A DNA stretch of 16,806 nt, taken from Anaerolineae bacterium. Lineage in GTDB: Bacteria; Chloroflexota; Anaerolineae; UBA1429. Made by a program: the position numbers and the translations under genes. Every line of letters starts with the position of its first letter. The stretch's first letter is position 1. Below are positions 1 to 7,025 of this stretch, piece by piece. The notes beneath the pieces are model-generated. The model had not been told where the DNA came from and ran no database searches. It saw only the letters and a program-made list of their open reading frames with translations. The stretch spans positions 1 to 16,806 of the forward strand of contig JAFGLK010000123.1 of assembly GCA_016928125.1 (NCBI GenBank), given 5' to 3'.

Positions 1-1
1 C

Positions 2-136
2 GATTGGTGGGCTGGGGATCTCGCCAATCATGGCTTCATGCTTGTATCCTGGGAGACAGGGATCCACCGCGAGATCTCCTTTGTCGCCAAGGACCACGGC
101 TATCCATCGCAGCTAGTGATCGAGTACCTTTATTAG
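2..136 (+). CDS. C-terminal end of a DNRLRE-like secreted/surface protein (5' partial)
   Basis: An open frame runs in from the left edge and stops at TAG 134-136, giving 44 residues. The peptide has a Gly-Phe-Met-Leu strand near the middle and ends with the pattern Pro-Ser-Gln-Leu-Val-Ile-Glu-Tyr. This resembles the closing strands of DNRLRE-type beta-sandwich domains, which often end in 'PxLvIeY' and are found on extracellular bacterial proteins. Only the end of the domain is visible, so the function of the whole protein cannot be told. A longer ORF in another frame (4-264) was rejected because its composition is not protein-like and it runs through the hairpin at 184-225. The assignment is by pattern recognition only; other carbohydrate-binding-like beta-sandwich families end similarly. 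Confidence 0.55.
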   Translation, partial: DWWAGDLANHGFMLVSWETGIHREISFVAKDHGYPSQLVIEYLY

Positions 137-183
137 GTTGCGCACCAGGCGCCTTGGCGTCAGAGCTTTTCCTGAGCCAGCAG

Positions 184-225
184 GCGATTACGGCGGGATG
201 GGCTTGTGCCTCCCGCCGTAATCGC
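184..225. terminator. Strong hairpin between convergent genes, probable bidirectional terminator
   Basis: Bases 184-198 and 211-225 are perfect inverted repeats (15 bp stem). The 12-base loop contains a further GGC/GCC pairing. The hairpin sits 48 bases after the stop of the left partial gene and 3 bases from the stop codon of the convergent SDR gene. Neither side has a clear U tract, so it may stop transcription poorly on its own, or may protect mRNA 3' ends. Confidence 0.6.
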
Positions 226-227
226 GT

Positions 228-1019
228 CTACAAAAGGCCTCGGTACAGGCCGCCATCGATCTGAATGCTCGCTCCCGTAATGTAGGCGGCCTGCTCTGAG
301 GCGAGGAAGGCAATCAAGGCGCCCAGCTCCTCTGGTCGTCCCAAACGTCCCACCGGTATCGAGCCCGCGATGTCCCTGATCGCCTGCTCAATGGACTGGC
401 CACCCTGCTCGGCGTTCGCCCGGGCAACTGCGCGGACTCGGTCGGTCAGGATATAGCCCGGGCACACGTTGTTCACGGTGATGCCTTCGGCAGCCACCTG
501 GTCCGCCAGCGTCTTGGCCATGCCCACAACGCCCGCGCGGGCGGTATTCGAGAGAACCAGATTCGGAAGCGGCTGTTTGACCGAGATCGACGTGATATTG
601 ATGATGCGGCCCCAACGCCGCTCGCGCATGCCGGGAAGCACTGCACGGGTAAGCCGTACAGCGCTCATCAGGTTGAGTTGCACGGCGTCGAGCCAGTCCG
701 CGTCTTCCATGTCGGTAAACTCCCCTGGCTTGGGGCCGCCAGCGTTGTTGACCAGGATATCGATGCGCCCCCAGCGTTCCACAACAGCGCCGACCATAGT
801 GGCGATATCTTCTGCCGAGCTCACGTCCGCGTTCACGGCCAGCATCTGACCGCCCGTCTCAGCGGCGATCTCTCGTGCAGCGGCTCGCAGGGCCTGTTCC
901 CCTCGAGCCACGATAGCGACCAGCGCTCCCTCTTGCGACAATGCCCGAGCAGCCGCCCTGCCAAGGCCGCGGCTGGCCGCCGCAACCAGGGCGACCTTGC
1001 CCCTTATCGCCAGATCCAT
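228..1019 (-). CDS. SDR-family oxidoreductase with degenerate catalytic tetrad (beta-ketoacyl reductase-like)
   Basis: The product is a 263-residue Rossmann-fold protein of the classical short-chain dehydrogenase/reductase size. Visible landmarks are a glycine-rich nucleotide loop AAASRGLG (13-20) in place of the usual TGxxxGxG, NNAG at 91-94, the catalytic-type Ser144 in NITS, and the PGYI segment near 187-190. Thirteen residues after Ser144, where the active-site Tyr should be, there is Ser157, and the Lys of YxxxK is Arg161. Such proteins resemble the known BKR-like SDR subgroup that lacks a perfect cofactor motif and tetrad, so the substrate and even dehydrogenase activity are uncertain. 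The start at 1019 is chosen because AAGGAGG lies at 1025-1031; an in-frame extension to 1151 has no such site and is not conserved-looking. It is probably transcribed alone from the promoter at 1058-1088. Confidence 0.88.
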   Translation of the reverse strand: MDLAIRGKVALVAAASRGLGRAAARALSQEGALVAIVARGEQALRAAAREIAAETGGQMLAVNADVSSAEDIATMVGAVVERWGRIDILVNNAGGPKPGEFTDMEDADWLDAVQLNLMSAVRLTRAVLPGMRERRWGRIINITSISVKQPLPNLVLSNTARAGVVGMAKTLADQVAAEGITVNNVCPGYILTDRVRAVARANAEQGGQSIEQAIRDIAGSIPVGRLGRPEELGALIAFLASEQAAYITGASIQIDGGLYRGLL

Positions 1020-1057
1020 GATGCCCTCCTTCCTCGGTTCGAGACGCTTGTGGTGCC

Positions 1058-1088
1058 AGTATACCCTATCACCTAGCCTGCGTGGCAA
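1058..1088 (-). promoter_or_regulatory. Probable sigma-70-type promoter of the SDR gene
   Basis: On the minus strand TTGCCA (1083-1088) and TATACT (1058-1063) are separated by 19 bases, slightly longer than ideal. The -10 is 5/6 to consensus and lies 38 bases before the ATG at 1019. No other better pair was seen in the gap. Confidence 0.45.
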
Positions 1089-1232
1089 GTCCGATAGACC
1101 AGAGCTGTGAATCGGGAGCCACGACGAGTGGCCAGAAGAGGTGCTGGTCATAGAGGGCGCCCCCGTTGGGCCTCGCTGGGTAGATGCAGCGTGGCCCCGT
1201 GAACGGCTTTTCGAGCGCTCCCACTGGAACCA

Positions 1233-1261
1233 TTGGCACTGTGTTGCGCCTGCAGTAGAAT
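1233..1261 (+). promoter_or_regulatory. Sigma-70-type promoter of folC
   Basis: TTGGCA (1233-1238), a spacer of exactly 17 bases, and TAGAAT (1256-1261): both hexamers match 5/6 positions of the consensus. Predicted transcription begins near 1268, giving a leader of about 28 bases before the folC ATG at 1296. Confidence 0.7.
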
Positions 1262-1295
1262 GTGGGGCAGACGATGACTACAGCGAGGGCACATC

Positions 1296-2657
1296 ATGCT
1301 CACTTATGAAGAGGCTCTGCGTAGAATCTTTGAGCGCACCAATTTTGAGCGCGGCGCCCAGCCGCCTTACAGCGAGCGGGTCTGGCGCCTCGAGCGTGTG
1401 GAGGAGTTACTGAGCCATTTCGGCCAGCCGCATCGCGCCTATCCCTCGGTGCATATTGCGGGCACCAAGGGTAAGGGCTCCACGACCGCGATGATCGATT
1501 CCGTTCTGCGTGCAGCCGGGTATCGTACAGGCATGTACACCTCGCCACACCTGCACACATTTCGCGAGCGCATCCGGTTGGGCGGCGAGCTCATCCCTGA
1601 GGCTGACGTGGCCTATATGGTGGAACGCATGCGGCCGACGCTCGATGCGCGCCCCGAAGTGACCGTCTTTGAGCTCATCACCGCGCTGGCCATGTGGTAC
1701 TATGCCGAGCGGCAGATTGACGTGGGGATCTTTGAGGTCGGCCTGGGGGGCCGACTCGATGCGACGAATGTCCTGACGCCGCTGGTCTCGGTGATCACCT
1801 CCATCAGCCTGGACCATGTGCAGGTGCTCGGTGACACGCTTGCGGCCATCGCGCGGGAGAAAGCGGGCATCATCAAGCCAAGCGTCCCGGTCGTGTCGGC
1901 ACCGCAATCCCCAGAGGCGATGCACGTGATCGAGGCCATCTGTGCAGAGAGGCAGGCACGGCTGCATGTTGTGGGGCGCGATTGGCAGTGGCATTTACGG
2001 GGCTTTGATCTGGAACGCCAGAGCCTGGCCATCTACAGCCAGGGGCATGCAGAGGCCCCCGAGTATCCGGACGTAGAGATTCCTCTGCTCGGGGCACATC
2101 AGCTAGAGAACGCCTGCGTGGCCGTGGCGGCCATCGGGATTCTGCGGCAGGCCGGGCTGTCTATCAGCGATGTGGCAGTGCTTGGAGGTCTGGCCGACGT
2201 CCAGTGGCCAGGGCGCCTGGAGATCATGGGACGCAGACCGCTCGTGGTTGTGGATGGCGCCCACAATCGAGATTCGATCCACAAGCTGCTGGTCGCCGTG
2301 GACAGCTATCTGCGCTTCCGACGCTTGGTGGTGGTGTTTGGGGCTGGGCGCACCCATGACCCAGCCGCCCAATTGAGCCTGCTTCTAGGCAAGGCCACGC
2401 ATCTGATTGTGACCCAGGCGCATCATCCCCGAGCTATGCCGACCGAAGAGCTATGCGCCGCCGCCAAGGCCCTGGGCCATGCTACCGAAGCATGTCACAC
2501 CGTGGAGGAAGCCATCGCGCAAGCTCTTGCATCGGCGCAAGATGACGATCTTGTGCTCATCACGGGCTCGCTGTTCGTCGTGGCCGAGGCGCGACAAGCC
2601 TGGGCTGCAATCCACGGCCAGTCGACCTACCCTTCTGACCCGCCGGGCATCTACTGA
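1296..2657 (+). CDS. folC: Bifunctional folylpolyglutamate synthase / dihydrofolate synthase
   Basis: FolC is an ATP-dependent ligase of the Mur-ligase superfamily. It adds glutamate to dihydropteroate and/or to reduced folates in the cytoplasm. The 453-residue product has the family landmarks in order: the P-loop GTKGKGS (56-62), the FolC signature region EVGLGGRLDATN (147-158), an SLDHVQVLG stretch (171-179), REKAGIIKP (187-195) with the lysine that is carbamylated in this family, HQLENA (269-274), GRLE (306-309), DGAHN (320-324) of the C-terminal domain, and a closing ITGSLFVVAE (422-431). Length is normal for bacterial FolC. Start at 1296 is the first ATG after a good promoter and has a weak purine-rich site before it. 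Whether both activities are present cannot be decided from sequence alone. It is convergent with serA, with only four bases between the stops. Confidence 0.95.
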   Translation: MLTYEEALRRIFERTNFERGAQPPYSERVWRLERVEELLSHFGQPHRAYPSVHIAGTKGKGSTTAMIDSVLRAAGYRTGMYTSPHLHTFRERIRLGGELIPEADVAYMVERMRPTLDARPEVTVFELITALAMWYYAERQIDVGIFEVGLGGRLDATNVLTPLVSVITSISLDHVQVLGDTLAAIAREKAGIIKPSVPVVSAPQSPEAMHVIEAICAERQARLHVVGRDWQWHLRGFDLERQSLAIYSQGHAEAPEYPDVEIPLLGAHQLENACVAVAAIGILRQAGLSISDVAVLGGLADVQWPGRLEIMGRRPLVVVDGAHNRDSIHKLLVAVDSYLRFRRLVVVFGAGRTHDPAAQLSLLLGKATHLIVTQAHHPRAMPTEELCAAAKALGHATEACHTVEEAIAQALASAQDDDLVLITGSLFVVAEARQAWAAIHGQSTYPSDPPGIY

Positions 2658-2661
2658 GCTC

Positions 2662-4239
2662 CTACAGGCTGATAAAGTGCGCCGAGCGAATCGTCTCGAT
2701 GCCGCGGATGCGATCCAGCACGCCATCCACCAAAGGCTCGTCTACCCCGAGGACCATAACGGCTTGTCCTCCCTTGACGGCACGGCCCAGTTGCACGAAC
2801 GAGATGTTCACGTCGGCGTCGCCGAGAATGGTGCCGATGAGACCGACCAAACCGGGTTGATCGAGGTGCTCGTCCACGAGCAAGTGTCCGCGGGGTACAA
2901 AGTCAAGCCAGTAATTGTCGACCTGGACGATGTGCGGCTCGCCGTGGATGAGTGTGCCGCTGAGCAGATGGCTGTGCCTCGTGGTCTTGGTAGAGAGCGA
3001 CAGCAGGCTCGAGTAACCCTCCACATGGGTGGTGCGCACCTCGCGCACCACCAGGCCATGCTCCTCGGCGATCAGGCGCGCGTTGACCAGGTTCACCAGC
3101 TCCTGCCCCGCCTCGGCCAGCACGCCCTGTAGCAGGGCGGCTGTGATCAGCTCTGTGTTCTCCTCGCTCAAACTGCCTGCGTAGGTGATTTCGAGCTCCG
3201 TGAGATTGTTCTCGGCGAATTGGGCATAAAAGTGCCCCATACGCGTAGCCAGATCGAGATACGGCTGAATGCGCTTCATGGCCTCGGACGACATGGCTGT
3301 AATATTGACGGGATAGCGGGGCGGTCGCCCGGCCAGGACGTCGATGACCTGGCGCGCCACCTGAAGCGCCGCGCTGCTCTGCGCTTCTTCCGTCGAGGCG
3401 CCCAAGTGCGGTGTCAACAACACCCGGGCATTCTCGCACAAGGAAGGATCGATGTTTGGCTCGTCGATGAACACATCCAGAGCCGCGCCAGCGATGTGGC
3501 CCTCGCACAGGGCCTGCACAAGATCCTCATGGATCACCAGGTCGCCGCGAGCGCAGTTGATGAGGTAGGCGGTCGGCCTCATCAGGGCCAGCTCACGCGC
3601 CGAGATGATGCCGCGGGTCCTCTCCGTGGAAGGCGCGTGTAGAGACACATAGTCGGAGCGAGACAGGAGCTCGTCGAGCGTGAGCAGCCTGGCATCGTAG
3701 CGCGCAGCGATCTCTGGCGACACAAAGGGGTCATAGGCGACGATATGCATATCAAAGCCACTCGCCCTTGAGGCCACCGCGCGACCCACCCGACCAAAGC
3801 CGACGAGGCCCAGCGTTTTATCGCGCAACTCTGTGCCCATCAGCCCCTTCTTTTCCCAGAGTCCAGCGTGCGTGATGGAGTTGGCTTGCGGGATATGACG
3901 CGCCAGGGAGAGCATCAGGGCCATGGTATGTTCCGCTACGGCCACCGTGTTGCTGGTCGGGGCGTTGACCACCAGGATGCCCCGGTGGGTAGCGGCCTGG
4001 ACGTCGATGTTGTCCACGCCGGTGCCGGCCCGGCCAACCACGGCCAGACGTGTCCCGGCTGCCAGCACCTGGGCGTTCACGTCCGTCGCGCTGCGCACGA
4101 TCAGAGCGTCATAGTCGCCGATCATCTGCAGCAGTTCGTCATGAGAGGGCTTGAGATGAACGGTGACCTGGCACGTCTGCCGTAACAAGTCAAGGCCCGC
4201 CTCTGCCAATGCTTCTGTGACCAAGACCTTTTTTGTCAT
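2662..4239 (-). CDS. serA: D-3-phosphoglycerate dehydrogenase (long form with ACT domain)
   Basis: SerA oxidises 3-phosphoglycerate to 3-phosphohydroxypyruvate with NAD+, the first step of phosphorylated serine synthesis. The 525-residue product has the long-form layout: a substrate-binding lobe (about 1-95 and 285-310), an NAD-binding lobe with GFGRVG (147-152), an intervening allosteric domain (about 320-445), and a C-terminal ACT domain (about 450-525) expected to bind serine. Catalytic residues of the 2-hydroxyacid dehydrogenase family are visible: Arg231 in NCARGD, Glu260 in IDEP and His278 in TPHLG. The start at 4239 is preferred over an in-frame upstream codon at 4269 because GGAG precedes it at proper distance and the protein then begins at the usual place. 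It lies 73 bases downstream of trpB, without a U-tract terminator between them, so the two are probably cotranscribed under T-box control. Confidence 0.95.
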   Translation of the reverse strand: MTKKVLVTEALAEAGLDLLRQTCQVTVHLKPSHDELLQMIGDYDALIVRSATDVNAQVLAAGTRLAVVGRAGTGVDNIDVQAATHRGILVVNAPTSNTVAVAEHTMALMLSLARHIPQANSITHAGLWEKKGLMGTELRDKTLGLVGFGRVGRAVASRASGFDMHIVAYDPFVSPEIAARYDARLLTLDELLSRSDYVSLHAPSTERTRGIISARELALMRPTAYLINCARGDLVIHEDLVQALCEGHIAGAALDVFIDEPNIDPSLCENARVLLTPHLGASTEEAQSSAALQVARQVIDVLAGRPPRYPVNITAMSSEAMKRIQPYLDLATRMGHFYAQFAENNLTELEITYAGSLSEENTELITAALLQGVLAEAGQELVNLVNARLIAEEHGLVVREVRTTHVEGYSSLLSLSTKTTRHSHLLSGTLIHGEPHIVQVDNYWLDFVPRGHLLVDEHLDQPGLVGLIGTILGDADVNISFVQLGRAVKGGQAVMVLGVDEPLVDGVLDRIRGIETIRSAHFISL

Positions 4240-4270
4240 CCGTTCACTCCATCCTCTTTGCGAGGCCATG

Positions 4271-4297
4271 CGGGGAGGGGTACCACGCCCCTCCCCG
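4271..4297 (-). other. GC-rich intergenic hairpin between trpB and serA
   Basis: A perfect 10 bp inverted repeat (4271-4280 and 4288-4297) encloses a 7-base loop. On the minus strand it follows the trpB stop by 15 bases and precedes serA. No U run follows, so it looks more like an mRNA stability or processing element, or a weak terminator that reduces serA readthrough, than an intrinsic terminator. Confidence 0.5.
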
Positions 4298-4312
4298 TCG
4301 AACAGCCGCTAT

Positions 4313-5671
4313 CTACAGAGAGACTTGGGGCAGCTTCTTCAGGGCTTCCTGAATCTTTTCCTCGGGGTAGGCATAATCTACCAGTTTGCCACCCAAATAG
4401 GCGTCGTAGGCGCCGAGATCCAGGAACCCATGGCCGCTGAGATTGAACACGATCACGCGCTCTTCGCCTTTTTCCTTGGCGTCGAGCGCCTCGTCGATGA
4501 CGGCGCGGATCGCGTGGGCGGTCTCGGGGGCCGGGATAATTCCCTCGGCGCGGGTAAACAGGACAGCCGCGTCAAAGACCGGGATCTGATGGTAGGCGAT
4601 CGCCTCGATGAACCCCTGCTCGTGTAGGGCAGCCAGCATGGGTGCCACGCCATGGTAGCGTAACCCGCCTGAATGAATGGGAGGAGGGACAAAGTCGTGA
4701 CCGAGCGTATTCATCTTGACCACAGGGGCCATCTTGGCCGTGTCGCCATAATCGAAAGCATAGATGCCTTTCGTCATGGACGGGCAAGCCATAGGCTCGA
4801 CGGCCACCAGGCGCGTCTTGGCGCCATCCTGCAGGTTGCGCCGCAGGAAGGGCAGGGCGATGCCGCCAAAGTTCGAGCCCCCGCCGACGCAGCCGATGAC
4901 CACATCGGCCTCCACGCCGGCCATGTCGAGCTGCTTGAGGCACTCCTCGCCGATGACGGTCTGGTGCATCAACACGTGGTTCAGCACGCTGCCGAGAGAA
5001 TACTTGGTGTCCGCGTTCTTGATAGCGATCTCTACGGCTTCGCTGATCGCGATACCCAAAGAGCCGGGCGAATCCGGATCCTGAGCCAGAATCGCGCGTC
5101 CCGAGTCGGTCTCGTCGCTAGGGCTGGGGGACACCGAGGCGCCAAAGAGCTGCATCACCGAGCGGCGGTAAGGCTTTTGCTGATAGCTCACCTTGACCAT
5201 GTAGATCTTGCACTCGATGTCGAAAAAGTTGCAGGCCATCGCCAGGGCCCCACCCCACTGCCCGGCCCCGGTCTCGGTCGTGAGCTTGGTCACGCCTTCC
5301 GCCTTGTTGAAGAACGCCTGCGCCACGGCGGTGTTAGGTTTGTGGCTGCCAGTGGGGCTGGTGCCTTCGTACTTGTAAAAGATCTTGGCCGGTGTGTTCA
5401 GCGCTTTCTCGAGCCGAACAGCCCGATACAGAGGGGTTGGTCGCCAGAGCTGTAGGACCTCACGTACCTCCTTGGGGATGTCGATGTAGCGCTCCTGACT
5501 CACCTCCTGCAGGATCAGGCCCATAGGAAAGATCGGGGCAAGGTCATCGGGGCCCACTGGCTTGAGCGTGAGCGGATGCAACGTCGGCGGCAGGGGCTGG
5601 GGCAGATCCGCCTGCGCATTGTACCACTGTGTCGGAACGTCGTTCTGGGAGAGTAGGAACTGGCTTTGCAT
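4313..5671 (-). CDS. trpB: Tryptophan synthase beta chain, TrpB2-type (PLP-dependent)
   Basis: The 452-residue product is a fold-type II PLP enzyme of the TrpB2-like group, which condenses indole with L-serine to tryptophan. It is longer than TrpB1 (about 400) and starts with an N-terminal extension ending in the segment around RPTPLYRA (77-84). Lys111 in GSHKPN is the PLP Schiff-base lysine, Glu133 in TETGAGQWG matches the catalytic glutamate, and GGGSN (263-267) is the PLP-phosphate loop. No trpA is adjacent. The TrpB2 family often works without a tight TrpA partner, and proposed roles are indole salvage or substitution for TrpB1. AGGAGG lies six bases before the ATG at 5671. Expression is expected to be controlled by the Trp T-box leader at 5745-6091, which strongly supports a role in tryptophan supply rather than another PLP reaction. 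serA follows downstream. Confidence 0.94.
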   Translation of the reverse strand: MQSQFLLSQNDVPTQWYNAQADLPQPLPPTLHPLTLKPVGPDDLAPIFPMGLILQEVSQERYIDIPKEVREVLQLWRPTPLYRAVRLEKALNTPAKIFYKYEGTSPTGSHKPNTAVAQAFFNKAEGVTKLTTETGAGQWGGALAMACNFFDIECKIYMVKVSYQQKPYRRSVMQLFGASVSPSPSDETDSGRAILAQDPDSPGSLGIAISEAVEIAIKNADTKYSLGSVLNHVLMHQTVIGEECLKQLDMAGVEADVVIGCVGGGSNFGGIALPFLRRNLQDGAKTRLVAVEPMACPSMTKGIYAFDYGDTAKMAPVVKMNTLGHDFVPPPIHSGGLRYHGVAPMLAALHEQGFIEAIAYHQIPVFDAAVLFTRAEGIIPAPETAHAIRAVIDEALDAKEKGEERVIVFNLSGHGFLDLGAYDAYLGGKLVDYAYPEEKIQEALKKLPQVSL

Positions 5672-5744
5672 GTCATCCTCCTGATGGTTCGATCGACTGT
5701 GCCAATAGGATCACGACTCGAGACGCCTGCCACAAGACATCAAC

Positions 5745-5777
5745 AAAAAAAGCTCTCGTCCCTCAAGGGACGAGAGC
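5745..5777 (-). terminator. Intrinsic terminator of the T-box leader
   Basis: On the minus strand an 11 bp perfect stem (5752-5762 with 5767-5777, four-base UUGA loop) is followed directly by seven U residues (5745-5751). It lies right after the conserved T-box sequence, as the terminator does in T-box leaders, and 73 bases before the trpB ATG. Confidence 0.92.
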
Positions 5778-6091
5778 CTGAGCCCCCGTGGTGCCACCCC
5801 ACTTAGGCTGGATTGCCCACAAAAACAAATCCGCCGTGATGGCGGAATTGCGCTGTGGCCAGCCTCACTCTTGCGGATACGGGATAGGTGCCCGCGATGG
5901 CCCACATCCGATATCCTCAGCCCTGATAACGGTGGCGACTCCGGCGTACCCTACTGAATCCCATCATGTTCGGATACGCGACTCCCAAGCCCATTCCCTG
6001 CCTGCGCCGATGCCGGGCTTCCACCTCACCCCGACTCTCTAGATCCCGCTTTGGCAGGTACTTTTCTTGTTCACAGTCTTTGATCTGATGT
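5745..6091 (-). promoter_or_regulatory. T-box riboswitch, tryptophan-specific (UGG specifier), controlling trpB-serA
   Basis: The leader has all main T-box parts on the minus strand. In Stem I, AGUA (6059-6062) is followed by CCUGCC, which pairs exactly with GGCAGG at 5997-6002. Directly after that come GAA (5994-5996) and the specifier UGG (5991-5993), in the specifier-loop arrangement of known T-boxes. An AGAGAG motif (about 6035-6040) and the GGUG...GGAA-type distal elements lie between. A hairpin at 5829-5847 fits Stem III. The antiterminator T-box is GGGUGGCACCACG (about 5787-5799). Its UGGC would pair with the GCCA end of a tRNA with discriminator G, as bacterial tRNA-Trp has. Uncharged tRNA-Trp should favour antitermination and trpB expression. 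The transcript start is estimated from the promoter. Confidence 0.9.
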
Positions 6092-6097
6092 GACCGC

Positions 6098-6126
6098 ATT
6101 ATAGCATGGGCAGAGAAGGGTGTCAA
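6098..6126 (-). promoter_or_regulatory. Consensus sigma-70 promoter of the T-box/trpB unit
   Basis: On the minus strand TTGACA (6121-6126), exactly 17 bases, and TATAAT (6098-6103): both hexamers are perfect. Start is expected near 6091, just before the T-box Stem I. An 11 bp palindrome (GATCT-G-AGATC, 6130-6140) lies immediately upstream of the -35. Such a strong promoter fits a unit whose output is set by attenuation rather than initiation. Confidence 0.88.
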
Positions 6127-6155
6127 GCTGATCTGAGATCGGGTTTTCCGTTTTC

Positions 6156-6190
6156 GGGCTCTATAACGTAAGCAAGACGCCATAGAGCCC
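6156..6190 (-). other. Inverted repeat downstream of the tRNA pair
   Basis: Bases 6156-6164 and 6182-6190 are a perfect 9 bp inverted repeat with a 17-base loop. It lies 36 bases after the 3' end of tRNA-Gly and 30 bases before the trpB -35 element. It lacks a U tract on either strand. It may end or help process the tRNA transcript, or be a protein-binding site. Confidence 0.35.
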
Positions 6191-6225
6191 TACACCACAC
6201 ACGAAACGAGCGTGCATGGTGCTAG

Positions 6226-6298
6226 AGCGGGCGACGCGATTTGAACGCGCGACAACCTGCTTGGAAGGCAGGAGCTCTGCCAACTGAGCTACGCCCGC
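6226..6298 (-). tRNA. tRNA-Gly (anticodon UCC)
   Basis: Read on the minus strand the 73 bases fold as a full cloverleaf: 7 bp acceptor GCGGGCG/CGCCCGC, D arm with GCUC/GAGC, anticodon stem CCUGC/GCAGG with loop CUUCCAA (anticodon UCC at 6263-6265), five-base variable loop, and T arm with loop UUCAAAU. The discriminator is U, as usual for glycine. The 3' CCA is not encoded. Confidence 0.96.
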
Positions 6299-6313
6299 GT
6301 GCCAAAGAGCGAG

Positions 6314-6387
6314 TCGGGGTGAGAGGACTTGAACCTCCGACTTCAGCGTCCCAAACGCTGCGCGCTACCAGTCTGCGCCACACCCCG
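6314..6387 (-). tRNA. tRNA-Pro (anticodon UGG)
   Basis: On the minus strand 74 bases form a cloverleaf: acceptor CGGGGUG/CACCCCG, D stem GCGC/GCGC, anticodon stem CAGCG/CGCUG with loop UUUGGGA (anticodon UGG at 6351-6353, followed by G37 as expected for proline), T loop UUCAAGU, discriminator A. CCA is not encoded. Only 15 bases separate it from tRNA-Gly, so both are probably cut from one transcript. Confidence 0.96.
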
Positions 6388-6395
6388 ATGGCTAG

Positions 6396-6423
6396 AGTAT
6401 ACGGAAAAGGGCGGCTGCGTCAA
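6396..6423 (-). promoter_or_regulatory. Probable promoter of the tRNA-Pro/tRNA-Gly unit
   Basis: On the minus strand TTGACG (6418-6423), 16 bases and TATACT (6396-6401), each 5/6 to consensus. Expected start is near 6389, only a couple of bases before the mature tRNA-Pro 5' end. The -35 lies inside the loop of the tad operon terminator hairpin. Confidence 0.6.
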
Positions 6424-6436
6424 AAGCAGGCCGCCC
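6405..6436 (-). terminator. Intrinsic terminator of the tad operon
   Basis: On the minus strand GGGCGGC (6430-6436) pairs with GCCGCCC (6409-6415), with extra GCA/TGC pairing inside, and is followed by four U (6405-6408). It begins 28 bases after the stop of the last tadE-like gene at 6465 and precedes the tRNA genes. Confidence 0.75.
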
Positions 6437-6464
6437 CGTAACGCTTGGGCGCTCAGAACGAAGC

Positions 6465-6974
6465 TCAGGGCAAAGCGGCGGGGTGAATGGGGAAGGGAGT
6501 CTCGCGCCAGAGTTTGAAATACTGTGGAGAGCTGCCCACGAATGATTCTTGGCTTACGCGAACAGTGATGATGGGGCCGCGCTCAAATGGATAGAGGTAG
6601 CCCAGCGGGATCATCACCTCGGCGCGGGCGACAAAGACATCGCCATAGGCGAGGTTCAGCATCCCGTCTGGATAGGGTATGTCGTTGACGTACAGCGCGA
6701 ACCCTTGCGGGTTCAGCGAGAATGGATTCCGATCAGGATCCAGTTGCTGGACGATCTCAGCGATGGGGTCGCAGTATGGGCGGCTGGCTTCATCCTTCCA
6801 CTGACTCAGGCAAGCGACGCCTTCCCTCAGGCCCGTGCGTAGCGATTGCTGCACCGAGAGCAGACGAAAGATCTCGAGCGAGCCCAAGAAGAGCAGCAGG
6901 AAGAGCGGAAAGATCAGCACGTACTCTATCAAGGCCGCGCCTTGTTGTTCGCGCCAGAACCTCTGCACGGACAT
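6465..6974 (-). CDS. tadE: TadE-like pseudopilin (third of three)
   Basis: A 169-residue protein of the TadE/TadG type, a minor pseudopilin of Tad pilus systems. The N terminus has a short basic leader (1-12) ending in Gly, then AALIEY, with Glu at +5 and Tyr at +6 of the predicted mature protein, followed by a hydrophobic helix of about 20 residues (to about residue 33). The rest is a small extracytoplasmic domain with two Cys. The prepilin peptidase encoded upstream should cut after Gly12. The second ATG (6974) is chosen because GGGGAG lies six bases before it, whereas it abuts the first ATG at 6980. It is the last gene of the operon, 51 bases after the preceding tadE-like gene, and is followed by the terminator. 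Of the three paralogues this one has the most canonical cleavage motif. Confidence 0.87.
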   Translation of the reverse strand: MSVQRFWREQQGAALIEYVLIFPLFLLLFLGSLEIFRLLSVQQSLRTGLREGVACLSQWKDEASRPYCDPIAEIVQQLDPDRNPFSLNPQGFALYVNDIPYPDGMLNLAYGDVFVARAEVMIPLGYLYPFERGPIITVRVSQESFVGSSPQYFKLWRETPFPIHPAALP

Positions 6975-7025
6975 GGTCATCTCCCCGTTGCTAGCGGCAT
7001 TCCATGCTAGCAGGCATCTCGATAG

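Noticed and set aside
4..264. 86-residue plus-strand ORF at the left edge
   Set aside because: Composition is unlike a protein, it crosses the 184-225 hairpin, and the +1-shifted frame (2-136) gives a convincing DNRLRE-like end.
1020..1151. N-terminal extension of the SDR gene
   Set aside because: It overlaps the promoter at 1058-1088, and the internal ATG at 1019 has an excellent ribosome-binding site and the normal family N terminus.
2479..3132. 217-residue plus-strand ORF across the folC end and serA
   Set aside because: It is a shadow of two well-identified genes in other frames.
5970..5985. GAA-CAU / AUG codons in the leader as alternative T-box specifier
   Set aside because: A GAACAUG sequence occurs after Stem I, but only the UGG at 5991-5993 is preceded by the GGCAGG that pairs with the CCUGCC next to AGUA. 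UGG also matches the downstream gene.
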